A stretch of DNA of 64,000 bases from Myxococcus eversor (lineage in GTDB: Bacteria > Myxococcota > Myxococcia > Myxococcales > Myxococcaceae): assembly GCF_010894455.1 (NCBI RefSeq), contig NZ_JAAIXY010000018.1, positions 62,001-126,000 on the forward strand, given 5' to 3'. Within the stretch, counting starts at the first letter, position 1; each line of letters starts with the position of its first letter. A program made the translations under genes and the position numbers. This document shows positions 15,570-23,526 of this stretch, piece after piece. The notes below the pieces were generated by a model. It did not search any database, had not been told where the DNA came from, and saw nothing but the letters and a program-made list of their open reading frames with translations.

Positions 15570-17843
15570 ATGAAGCTCTTCAATCGCGGTGTGCTGTGTG
15601 GCCTGTTGCTGCTGTTCGCCCTGCCCGCGGCGGCGCAGGTGGCCACTGGCACCCTCATCGGCACGGTCATCGATTCACGGAGCCACAAGCCCATCGTCGA
15701 CGTGGAGGTGACCGCGACCTCGCCTCAGCAGCCGGGCTCCTGGGTGGCGGTGACCGACACCTGGGGCAGCTACCGGCTGACCACGCTCCCTCCGGGCATC
15801 TACACGCTGCGCTTCTCGGGCAAGCGGTTCCATCCCGGCGTCCGCCACCAGGTTCGCGTCAAGGCAGGACGAGTCCAGCGCGCCGACGCGAGTCTGCTCC
15901 CCGAGGACTCTCGCGGCGAAGGCGTGGTGGTCGTCAGCACGACGCCTCCCAGCACGCGGCAAATCATCGACGTGAGCAGCACGATGACGGGCATCAACGT
16001 GGACGCGGCGTTCATCGCACGCATCGCCGCCGCTCGACCCGGAGCACGGGGTGGCCCCGCTCGCTCCTATGATTCCCTCGCGGGCGCGAGCAACAACGAA
16101 GAGTACGGAGTCCCGGTCGCCAATCCCGGCCCCATCTCTCCCAACATCCCGAACACGAGCTACGGCATCGGTCCCGCCGGCCTCGTCGAGTCCCGCCGCG
16201 CCTACGGCGTCAATGGCCCACCGCCAGCCACGCCCGTCAACCATGCCTCTGTCCCCGCACTTCCAGCGGCCACGCCTGCCTCCGTTCCCACGCATCCGAC
16301 GGCCACGCCCGTCAGTCCCGCTTCCGTTCCCACGCCTCCGGCGACCACGTCCGTCGCCCTTCCCGTTCCAGCGAGCCCCGAGCCCGAAGCCCCCGCGCCC
16401 CTCGTCCCGCCGAACGGCGCCCGGTTCTTCGACATGTACTTCAAGGGCCACGGGGTGAACCCCACGGTGAACACGGAAGAGGAGCGCTTCTCCACCTTCT
16501 CCGTGGACACGGACACGGCCTCGTACACGCTGACTCGCGCGTATATGGAGCGACAGGCGTTGCCGGACGAGCAGGGCGTGCGCGTGGAGGAGTTCGTCAA
16601 CACCTTCGACTACGACTACGCGGACGCGAAGGACGCGCCGTTCGGCATCCATGTGGAGGGCTTTCCCTCCCCCGTGCGCAAGGGCTACCAGGTGGTGCGC
16701 ATCGGCGTGAAGGCGCGCGAGGTCAGCGACGCACAGCGCAAGCCGAGCCACCTCGTCTTCGTCATCGACGTCTCCGGCTCGATGGGCATGGAGAACCGGC
16801 TCGGGCTGGTGAAGCGCGCGCTGAGGCTGCTGGTGGAGGAACTGGATGAGCGGGACTTCGTGTCCATCGTCGTCTACGGCTCCCAGGCTCGTCAGGTGCT
16901 CGCGCCCACGAGCGCGACCCAACAGGCCCGACTGCTCACGGCCATCGACGGGCTCTACATCGAGGGCGCCACCAACGCCCAGGAGGGCCTGGAGCTGGGC
17001 TACCGAATCGCCTCCGAGCACCGGCTGAAGGGAGGCATCAACCGCGTCATCCTCTGCTCGGACGGCGTGGCCAACGTCGGAGTCTCCGACGCTGACGGCA
17101 TCTGGGCGAAGGTGAAGGACTTCGCCGCCCAGGGCATCACCCTGTCCACCGTGGGCTTCGGCATGGGCAACTACAACGACGCGCTGATGGAGCGCCTGTC
17201 CCACGTCGGCGAAGGCAACTACGCCTACGTGGATGGCCTGAAGGAGGCGCACCGCATCTTCGTGCAGAACCTCACCGGCACGCTCCAGGTGGTGGCCAAG
17301 GACGTGAAACTCCAGGTGGAGTTCGACCCGAAGGACGTGTCCCTCTACCGACTGCTCGGCTACGAGAACCGGATGCTCACGAAGCAGGCGTTCCGCGATG
17401 ACCGCGTGGACGCGGGTGAAGTGGGCGCGGGCCACTCCGTCACCGCGCTCTATGAGGTGAAGTTGCGCGAGGGCGCGTCGAACCTGGGCACGCTGCGCAT
17501 CCGCTACAAGGCGCCGGAGGGTGGGGACTCGAAGGAGCTGGAGACGAAGCTGCCCGTCACCGCGCTGCGGCCCTCCTTCGCCAAGGCCGAGTCGACGACG
17601 CGACTGGCCTATGTGGCCGCGGCCTTCGCGGAGAAGCTCCGAGGCTCCTACTGGACGCGTCCGCTGACGTACGACGCGCTGCTGGAGCTGTGGCAGGGCG
17701 TGGCCCTGAGGGAGCGACAGGACGTGAGCGAGCTGGGTGACCTCATCCGCAAGGCCTCCGCGCTGGACCAGCGAGAGGACCGCTTCGAGTCACTCGCCCC
17801 CTTGAAGAGCATGGACTACGACCAGGCACCCTCGGTGCTCTAA
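15570..17843 (+). CDS. Secreted YfbK-like von Willebrand factor A protein with carboxypeptidase-regulatory-like domain
   Basis: The 757-aa product has a signal peptide (CGLLLLFALPAAAQ), a carboxypeptidase-regulatory-like domain (residues about 25-105), a linker with TGINVDAAFIARIA, a Pro/Thr/Ala-rich spacer (residues about 230-290) and then the YfbK architecture: FSTFSVDTDTASYTLTRAY, a vWA domain with an intact MIDAS (D400-V-S-G-S, TNAQEGLELGY, CSDGVANVG) and the C-terminal DUF3520-like region. Metal-dependent ligand binding at the cell surface is likely. The short repeats in the spacer (ATPVNHASVP and ATPASVPTHP types) suggest a flexible stalk. Confidence 0.88.
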   Translation: MKLFNRGVLCGLLLLFALPAAAQVATGTLIGTVIDSRSHKPIVDVEVTATSPQQPGSWVAVTDTWGSYRLTTLPPGIYTLRFSGKRFHPGVRHQVRVKAGRVQRADASLLPEDSRGEGVVVVSTTPPSTRQIIDVSSTMTGINVDAAFIARIAAARPGARGGPARSYDSLAGASNNEEYGVPVANPGPISPNIPNTSYGIGPAGLVESRRAYGVNGPPPATPVNHASVPALPAATPASVPTHPTATPVSPASVPTPPATTSVALPVPASPEPEAPAPLVPPNGARFFDMYFKGHGVNPTVNTEEERFSTFSVDTDTASYTLTRAYMERQALPDEQGVRVEEFVNTFDYDYADAKDAPFGIHVEGFPSPVRKGYQVVRIGVKAREVSDAQRKPSHLVFVIDVSGSMGMENRLGLVKRALRLLVEELDERDFVSIVVYGSQARQVLAPTSATQQARLLTAIDGLYIEGATNAQEGLELGYRIASEHRLKGGINRVILCSDGVANVGVSDADGIWAKVKDFAAQGITLSTVGFGMGNYNDALMERLSHVGEGNYAYVDGLKEAHRIFVQNLTGTLQVVAKDVKLQVEFDPKDVSLYRLLGYENRMLTKQAFRDDRVDAGEVGAGHSVTALYEVKLREGASNLGTLRIRYKAPEGGDSKELETKLPVTALRPSFAKAESTTRLAYVAAAFAEKLRGSYWTRPLTYDALLELWQGVALRERQDVSELGDLIRKASALDQREDRFESLAPLKSMDYDQAPSVL

Positions 17844-19534
17844 CGCTCCCGTGCGCGCAACTCCAGGTAGCGGCGGATGAGCTTGAGACGGGCGCGCTCG
17901 AACAGCGCCCCGTCGTCGGGGATGGCCCACGCGTGGGGGATGAGCTGCTCGGCGACCTGCCTCGCGAACGTGGGGTCTCCCGCGTCACTCACCCGCTTCA
18001 GCCACTCGGAGTCCTGGAGTCCCTGGCGGATGAGCTTCAGCCGGATGGAGGGCAGCGGCACGTCCGTGGTGCCTCCGATGATGGACGTCAGCCCTGGATA
18101 GAAGAGCGTGCCGTCCCCATTGCCGTTGAAGCGGAACTGCGTGGTCCATGCCGTCGAGAGCAGTCCCACCGTCTGGTAGTACAGCTCGCCGGTGGCTCCC
18201 ATGCGGAAGGTCAGCCACTGCATGCCCCGCGCCTTCGCCGCCGAGCGGTCCACCATGTACGAGGGCCAACCGTGCCCCGGCTGGTTCTCCGGGGGCGGCG
18301 GCTCGCCCTCCACACATCCGTGGCTCATGCAACTCTGGTACAGCCACAGCTCGCGGTTCGGCCGGGCCAGGAAGGCGTCGTACTTCGGCCGCTGGTTGCC
18401 CTCGTACGGGGGCTGAGTCCCGTCGATGAAGTTCACCAGGACGCTGAGGATGTCGATGTCCTCGATGAGCCCGTGTGACTCCGTCTCCGTCACGGTGGCG
18501 GTGAGGAACGTGCGCAGGTCCGGCGCCGCTGAGCGCGCGAGTCGGGCCCGCTCCGCGACGGCCTCCCACGTCGTTCCATAGGGCGGCTCGTCGCCCACGT
18601 AATCAAAGGAGCGGCGCAGCCAGCCTCGGGCGCGGGCTTCGTCCTGGAAGTCCGCGAGGTCCGGCGCGGTGGCGGGCCCGAGGTACTGGAGGCTCGTCAT
18701 GCGCGCACCGGGCAGCGGGTTGGGCGCCGAGCCATCGAGGAACGGGCCCCAGCGCGCGTCGAAGGTGTCGTAGTCCGGCAGGTCCCACGTGGGCTGCTCG
18801 GGGAGGCGGGGGAACGCGCTCGCCAGGGTGAACCGGTGGGACAGCGCGAGCCGGTGGAACTGCTTGAGCAAGTGCACCTGCGTGTCCACGGGGCAGCTCG
18901 GGTTGCCGGTGAAGGCGCGGCAGACGTGGGGCGGCCACAGGAGGAAGGCCGTGCGCAGGGGGGACGTGCTGGCCAGGGTGGCATCCACCACGGTGACTCG
19001 GACCTTCAGGGACTCGCGGAAGCCGTGGCCCGTCACCTCGACGAGGCCGAGGTAGTGCCCGGGGCGTGCGTTCTCGGGCACGCGCACATCCACCCAGACG
19101 GCTCGGGACTCCTGGGCGGGGACGTCGAACGGGAAGGCCGAGCGCTGCTCACCGACGACCTCGTCCACGTCGGGAATCAGCCCGTCCGGCCAGCGCCCCG
19201 GCTCGTCGGGCGGGGTGGGCCGGGTGATGTCCAGGAGGGCCTCGCGGTAGAGGAGGATGTTCGCTCCGTCGATGCGGCGCGGGCCGTTCCACAGGGCAGG
19301 CAGCCGGACGCGGACGCCCTTGAGGCCCGAGGCGCCGCCGTGCAGGCCCACCTGGAAGGAGAGGTATTCGTTCCGGGCGCCGACCAGTTCGACCTCGCGT
19401 TCGACCCGAGGTGGCGTCTGGGGCCGTATCTTCACCATGGCGCTCTCGGCCCAGACCGGGCCGGGGCGGGGATGGGCGGCGGAGACACTGGACCACAGCA
19501 GCGACAGGATGGACGCCAGGATGGGCAAGCGCAT
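17840..19534 (-). CDS. Secreted DUF4091 protein, putative glycoside hydrolase
   Basis: The 564-aa product has a signal peptide (MRLPILASILSLLWSSVSAAH). An N-terminal beta-rich domain (residues about 20-190) precedes a TIM-barrel-like region with RSFDYVGDEPPYGTTW, RPKYDAFLARPNRELWLYQS and the C-terminal DUF4091 segment (GTLFYPGL ... SIRLKLIRQGLQDSEWLK). DUF4091 proteins are related to glycoside hydrolases, with an acidic pair as likely catalytic residues. In an EPS locus it may trim polysaccharide. ATG 19534 is the start that gives a signal peptide. Its stop is convergent and overlaps with that of the vWA gene. Confidence 0.8.
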   Translation of the reverse strand: MRLPILASILSLLWSSVSAAHPRPGPVWAESAMVKIRPQTPPRVEREVELVGARNEYLSFQVGLHGGASGLKGVRVRLPALWNGPRRIDGANILLYREALLDITRPTPPDEPGRWPDGLIPDVDEVVGEQRSAFPFDVPAQESRAVWVDVRVPENARPGHYLGLVEVTGHGFRESLKVRVTVVDATLASTSPLRTAFLLWPPHVCRAFTGNPSCPVDTQVHLLKQFHRLALSHRFTLASAFPRLPEQPTWDLPDYDTFDARWGPFLDGSAPNPLPGARMTSLQYLGPATAPDLADFQDEARARGWLRRSFDYVGDEPPYGTTWEAVAERARLARSAAPDLRTFLTATVTETESHGLIEDIDILSVLVNFIDGTQPPYEGNQRPKYDAFLARPNRELWLYQSCMSHGCVEGEPPPPENQPGHGWPSYMVDRSAAKARGMQWLTFRMGATGELYYQTVGLLSTAWTTQFRFNGNGDGTLFYPGLTSIIGGTTDVPLPSIRLKLIRQGLQDSEWLKRVSDAGDPTFARQVAEQLIPHAWAIPDDGALFERARLKLIRRYLELRARER

Positions 19535-19667
19535 GGGACGGGAGGCTAGTGAGTCCCCGTCACCGGGTTGGACCCAGGTCGAACGGAAGGTCGGCTTTCG
19601 CACGGTGCGTCAGCAGCGAGGGTCGGGCCTTCCTGGCGTGGATCCACCACGCCGCGTCAGCAACCAT

Positions 19668-19761
19668 GACGGAACCATGATGAAGCCGGTGGGCTCGTGG
19701 GGAGATCATCGCTGGGAGCTTCCGGCTGCTGGTGTCCTCTCGATGCTTCGAGGTTGACCAC
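19668..19761 (+). promoter_or_regulatory. Leader copy C
   Basis: Begins CGGAACCATGATGAAGCC. Stem 1 is AGCCGG (19684-19689) with CCGGCT (19722-19727), continued inside by GCTC (19693-19696) with GAGC (19716-19719). Stem 2 is CTCGA (19739-19743) with TCGAG (19748-19752), a four-base loop that buries the Shine-Dalgarno of the GTG at 19762. Confidence 0.5.
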
Positions 19762-20460
19762 GTGAAGTCCGTCCTTCGTGGAGTGCTGTGTGGACTCGTG
19801 TGGATGCTGGCGCCGGCTGCCTGGGCTCAAGCCGAGGACGTCCCCGTCGAGCGAAGTCAGGGCCCCGTCACCGACGTGACGCTGTTCGTCGACGAGGGAA
19901 CACGGGCGGGTGAAGCGAGCACCCGGCCCGCGGTGACGAGGAGCCCGAGCCGTCCCGTGGTGGAGCTCGATGCGGCGCGAGCCACCGGGCCCGTCGAGAC
20001 GCTCGATGCCGGGCACCTCGAAGCGCGGGAGGTGAGGAGCCTCGGGCCGACGGTCGACGTGGGTTCCATGACGACGGGAGTCCAGGTGGACCGGGAGTTC
20101 CTCCGTCGCATCGCGATGGTGGGCGCGGAGATGCCCATCCGCATGGGGCCAGTGACGGAGGAGCGGATCAACGACGTCCCGGAGTACGTCGACGTCATGA
20201 GCTTGCGCAACGCACCGCTCATCAGCCTGCGCACGTCGTGGGTGTCGCGAGTGCCGGCGTCGGAGGTGATGCGGGGTCCGGAGTCCGATGCGTCCACCTG
20301 GAGCCGGAGCGCGATGCATCGGGCGCTGGCCTTCGAGGGTCAGCCTCGCGGCTTTCAGTCATTGGCGGAGCTGGCGCCTGGGACGCCCGAGCAGCTCCTC
20401 CTTGGCCTCGTGGAGGAGCACGCGTCGCGGACGTCGATGTCGAGCATCACGAAGCGCTGA
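19762..20460 (+). CDS. Secreted paralog lacking the regulatory-like domain
   Basis: The 232-aa product has a signal peptide (LRGVLCGLVWMLAPAAWAQ) and retains the family motif MTTGVQVDREFLRRIA near residue 110, but the carboxypeptidase-regulatory-like fold expected before it is missing. The rest matches nothing I recognise; it is rich in Glu, Arg and Ser and predicted soluble. GTG 19762 is preceded by CGAGG at about 8 nt and fits the leader alignment. It may be a shortened relic or a specialised member of the local four-gene family. Confidence 0.65.
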   Translation: MKSVLRGVLCGLVWMLAPAAWAQAEDVPVERSQGPVTDVTLFVDEGTRAGEASTRPAVTRSPSRPVVELDAARATGPVETLDAGHLEAREVRSLGPTVDVGSMTTGVQVDREFLRRIAMVGAEMPIRMGPVTEERINDVPEYVDVMSLRNAPLISLRTSWVSRVPASEVMRGPESDASTWSRSAMHRALAFEGQPRGFQSLAELAPGTPEQLLLGLVEEHASRTSMSSITKR

Positions 20461-20523
20461 AGCGACACGCTCTGTCCCTCAGGAGCACCATGCTCCGAGC
20501 GGGAGGCGTCGCGACCCGCGGGC

Positions 20524-20628
20524 GCCATGCGGAAACCGTGATGCGGTGACGAGCCGGGCGTGAGGCTCGGGGAGGGCGAGGTCGGGAACATGGACACCTC
20601 ACTCGCGAGCCTGACCGAGGTTTCCATG
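20524..20628 (+). promoter_or_regulatory. Leader copy D
   Basis: Begins GCCATGCGGAAACCGTGATG. Stem 1 is CGAGCC (20550-20555) with GGCTCG (20564-20569), loop GGGCGTGA. Stem 2 is ACCTC (20596-20600) with GAGGT (20617-20621), again covering the Shine-Dalgarno. The leader is about 10 nt longer than copies A-C. Confidence 0.5.
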
Positions 20629-21036
20629 ATGAAGCTCATCGCGCCCTATCTCTTGTGCATGTTGGTGATGTTGGTCGCCGTGCCGGTGTTGTCGAGGGCG
20701 GAGAGCCCCGAGCGAGCGCCACCTGGGGTGTTCATGGGAACTGTCATCGGTGTGAAGAGCGGCGAGCCCGTCCCCGACGTGGCGGTCATCGCGACGTCGC
20801 CGAGCTTCAGCGGTGAGCGCGGGGCGGTGACGGACGAGCAGGGACGTTATCGCCTGCCCATGCTGCCCGCGGGCACGTACACGCTGCGGTTCGAGCACCC
20901 GGACTTCAACACCTACTCCCGCTCGGACATCCTGCTGCGCGCCAACCGCACCGTGCGCGTCAAGGTGGAGCTGCTCGAGCTGCCACCGCCCCCGCCGCCC
21001 CCGGACCCGGCCATCGTGAAGCAGACCCGGAAGTGA
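20629..21036 (+). CDS. Small secreted carboxypeptidase-regulatory-like domain protein
   Basis: The 135-aa product is a signal peptide (YLLCMLVMLVAVPVLSRA) plus one complete regulatory-like beta-sandwich: GTVIGVKSGEPVPDVAV, GERGAVTDEQGRYRLPML, AGTYTLRFEHPDF and VKVELLE, ending in a proline run. It is closest to the domain of the gene at 13182. It lacks the linker motif and any C-terminal domain. Such domains act as binding or folding modules next to surface enzymes and receptors. The start may be ATG 20626 or 20629; the leader alignment favours 20629. Confidence 0.72.
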   Translation: MKLIAPYLLCMLVMLVAVPVLSRAESPERAPPGVFMGTVIGVKSGEPVPDVAVIATSPSFSGERGAVTDEQGRYRLPMLPAGTYTLRFEHPDFNTYSRSDILLRANRTVRVKVELLELPPPPPPPDPAIVKQTRK

Positions 21037-21055
21037 CCCGAGGCCCAGGCCCGTT

Positions 21056-21193
21056 CCGCACGAAACTCAAAGGACATTTTAGTTTCGTGCGGAGAGCCGA
21101 GAGACTCAGCACGAAACTCAAACGGCATTTTAGTTTTGTGCGACCTCTCGACTGACCTTGCACGAAACTCAAATCAGGTTTTAGTTTCGTGCA
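21056..21193. promoter_or_regulatory. Three phased palindromic operators upstream of abiEi
   Basis: Three long inverted repeats with the same arms (GCACGAAACT / AGTTTCGTGC) lie at 21056-21092, 21109-21141 and 21159-21193. Copies 1 and 3 are perfect over 11-12 bp; copy 2 has one mismatch. Their centres (21074, 21125, 21176) are 51 bp apart. The third ends on the A of the abiEi start codon. AbiEi antitoxins are known to repress their own operon by binding inverted repeats at the promoter, so these are very likely its operators. Confidence 0.85.
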
Positions 21194-21777
21194 TGGCCCG
21201 CAAGCGCGCCCAGACGCCGGACTGGAATCGGCTCTTCGACTTCGCCCTGGGACAGGCGGGCCTGTTCACGACGAAGCAGGCGGCGGAGTCGGGCTATTCG
21301 CCGCAGCTCCTCGTGCACTACGTGCACATCGGCAAGGTCGTCCGAATCCGGAGAGGGGCGTACCGGCTGGTGCACTACCCGCTCGCCCAGGACGAAGGGC
21401 TCGTCACTGTCTGGCTCTGGTCGGAGCAGCAGGGCGTCTTCTCTCACGAGACGGCACTCTCCCTGCATCACCTCTCCGACGTGCTACCCAATAAAATCCA
21501 CCTGACCTTGCCCGCGGACTGGAAGCACCGCCGCTTCCGAGTTCCTCCAGGCGTCGTGCTCCACCACGCCGATGTCGCCACGGCCGAGCGCTCCCGGCCC
21601 GCCGCGATTCCAGTGACCTCGCCGCTCCGTACGTTGCAGGACTGCGCCCGCGCGCAGCTTTCTCCGGAGCTGCTGCATCAAGCCATCTCCCAGGCCCTCG
21701 ACCGGGGGCTCATCCGCAAGTCCGACGTCGCGCGAATCCAGGACGCCACTTCACCGACTGGACACCGGAAGAGATGA
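21193..21777 (+). CDS. abiEi: AbiEi-family antitoxin / transcriptional regulator
   Basis: The 194-aa product has an N-terminal winged-helix domain (WNRLFDFALGQAGLFTTKQAAESGYS, IRRGAYRLVHYP) and the AbiEi antitoxin C-terminal region (HETALSLHHLSDVLP, IHLTLPADW, ITSPLRTLQDCARAQL-like). It neutralises the AbiEii nucleotidyltransferase toxin, a type IV system by regulation and mode of action, and autorepresses. The ATG at 21193 lies inside the third palindrome and has no good Shine-Dalgarno, so bound repressor would block initiation. A TTG at 21136 extends the frame but would run through operators. Confidence 0.85.
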   Translation: MARKRAQTPDWNRLFDFALGQAGLFTTKQAAESGYSPQLLVHYVHIGKVVRIRRGAYRLVHYPLAQDEGLVTVWLWSEQQGVFSHETALSLHHLSDVLPNKIHLTLPADWKHRRFRVPPGVVLHHADVATAERSRPAAIPVTSPLRTLQDCARAQLSPELLHQAISQALDRGLIRKSDVARIQDATSPTGHRKR

Positions 21778-22262
21778 ACACCCGCCGCTACCTCACGGGC
21801 GGCGCCTTCAAGAATGCTCTCGAGCAACGACTGAGGAAGGCCTCGAAACATGGGGACGACTTCAGCCGTCGGCGCCAGCTCCTTGTCTTCCATCGCTTCC
21901 TCGCACGCGCCGCTCAGGCCTTCGGAGATGCCGTCACACTGAAGGGAGGACTGGTACTGGAGCTGCGGCTCGAACAGGCACGCACGACGCGCGACGTGGA
22001 CTTGCGCCTCACGGGAAGCCCCAGAGACCTGCTCTCACGCCTCCAGCAAGCAGGGCAGCTCGACCTCGGCGACTTCATGCGCTTCGAGCTTCGGCTCGAC
22101 ACCCATCATCCCGAAATCCAGACCGAGGGCCTGCGATATGACGGACAACGCTTCCGCGCCCGCATCAGTCCGCCAGCGGCATGCCCCAGTCCGGCTTCTC
22201 GCGCTCACCCATCACCCAGCGGTACACCTCCACCACCTGCTCCGCCTTCGCCTTCCAGGTGA
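21774..22262 (+). pseudogene. abiEii: AbiEii-family toxin, truncated after the nucleotidyltransferase core
   Basis: It starts with ATG overlapping the abiEi stop (ATGA). About 130 residues match the family: LKGGLVLELRLEQARTTRDVDL contains the GG and DxD nucleotidyltransferase motif, and RFELRLDTHHPEIQTEGLRYDG follows. Full AbiEii proteins are about 280-300 aa. From about 22165 the frame merely reads antisense through the 3' end of epsH, giving a Pro/Ser-rich tail. The helical C-terminal half is gone, so the toxin is probably inactive. Confidence 0.8.
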
Positions 22263-23472
22263 AGTACTTGAAGATGCGCTCCCGCGCCCGCTCACCCATG
22301 GGGCGGATGACGGACGGGTCCGCCACCAGCTTCGTCAGCACCTCGCGCACCCTCGCCACGATTTCCTCCGGCGTCCCGATGGGCACCGCGAACCCCGTGG
22401 CCGGACTCACAATCTCCCCCGGGCCGCCGTAGTCCATGACGATGGGCACCAACCCCAGCGCCATCGCCTCGCACACCACCGCGCCACCGAACTCACGCAC
22501 GCTCGGGAAGCCGAACACGTGGTTCTTCGACAGCCGCCCCTGCAGCTCCTGGTGCTTCACCCACCCGGCGAACGTCACCCCGGACTCGATGCCCTCCCGC
22601 GCCGCCTGCGCCTTGAGGTTCGGCATCTCCTGCCCGTCGCCGATGTACTCCAGCACCACCTTGCCCTCACGGATGAGCGGCGCCGCCGCCTCCATCAGCA
22701 TGGCCATGCCCTTGTACGGCACGAAGCGCCCCACGAACGCCACCCTCAGGGGCAGCTCCACCTTCCCCTCCGACTTCGACGTGCCGAAGCGCTTCGGGTC
22801 GATGGCGTTCTCCGGCACGTACACCGTCTTGTCCTGCCACGTGCCCGCCACCTGCCCCCGCGTCGCCCGCGAGCCGGTGATGATGGCCGCCGCGTTCTCC
22901 CGCGTGGACTTGTAGAAGGGCATCAGCTTGTACGCATCCCGCACGTAGCTCAGCCACTCCTTCTCCCGCCGGCGCGCCCCACCAAATCCCTTGGGCCACG
23001 GCAACCCACCGTTGAGCGGACCCATGACAAAGGGCACCCCCGCCGCCTTGCAACGCCGCGCCAAGGTGCTCGGCGTCGTGGGGCTGATGGGCGTGTAGCG
23101 GTGCACCAGGTCGAACTCCTTCGCCTTGATGCGCGCGCCGAAGCGCTGCCACAGCACCTCCTCGAAGTAGTAGTACGGCAGCACGCTCAACGCCGTCGCC
23201 GTCGTCCAGCCCACCCCCGCCGTGCCCCGCAGGAGCTGTCCCACCTTGTCGAGCGGCTTCTCCACCGGCGTCGAGTCCAGCGCGGTGAACCCAGAGCCCT
23301 CCTGCACCCCCTGCTTCAGGATGTTCTCCCGGTTGCGCACGTGCGTGACGAGGTGCACGTCCGCCACCTCGGCCAGCGCGCGGTAGAGCGACCAGCCTTC
23401 CAGCGGGACACTCACCCAGTCGGGGTTGCACAGCTCGGCAATCAGAAGGACGCGTGGTCTGGGAGCAGGCAT
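22165..23472 (-). CDS. epsH: Family 4 glycosyltransferase EpsH
   Basis: A 435-aa GT-B glycosyltransferase of the EPS pathway. The N-terminal half holds VLLIAELCNPDWVSVPLEGW and MGPLNGG; the C-terminal half holds VAFVGRFVPYKGMAML and the retaining-enzyme EX7E motif (FPSVREFGGAVVCEAMALG). Such enzymes add one sugar to the lipid-linked unit on the cytosolic face. I start it at ATG 23472 (MPAPRPRVLL); the frame upstream of this has no homology. It is divergent from wzyE by only 54 bp, so the two genes share a compact promoter region, as in MXAN_7441/7442. Confidence 0.88.
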   Translation of the reverse strand: MPAPRPRVLLIAELCNPDWVSVPLEGWSLYRALAEVADVHLVTHVRNRENILKQGVQEGSGFTALDSTPVEKPLDKVGQLLRGTAGVGWTTATALSVLPYYYFEEVLWQRFGARIKAKEFDLVHRYTPISPTTPSTLARRCKAAGVPFVMGPLNGGLPWPKGFGGARRREKEWLSYVRDAYKLMPFYKSTRENAAAIITGSRATRGQVAGTWQDKTVYVPENAIDPKRFGTSKSEGKVELPLRVAFVGRFVPYKGMAMLMEAAAPLIREGKVVLEYIGDGQEMPNLKAQAAREGIESGVTFAGWVKHQELQGRLSKNHVFGFPSVREFGGAVVCEAMALGLVPIVMDYGGPGEIVSPATGFAVPIGTPEEIVARVREVLTKLVADPSVIRPMGERARERIFKYFTWKAKAEQVVEVYRWVMGEREKPDWGMPLAD

Positions 23473-23526
23473 ACGTGAGGCTTCATCTATCCCAACCGGC
23501 CCGCCAGATGTAGCCTCCAACGCGTC

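Noticed and set aside
21056..21193. CRISPR-like array
   Set aside because: Three repeats at constant spacing, but each is a long palindrome with arms conserved and the repeat runs into a gene start; no cas genes. Operators explain it better.
22138..23478. 446-codon frame on + over epsH
   Set aside because: Antisense to a glycosyltransferase with complete motifs; His/Arg/Leu-rich and without homology.
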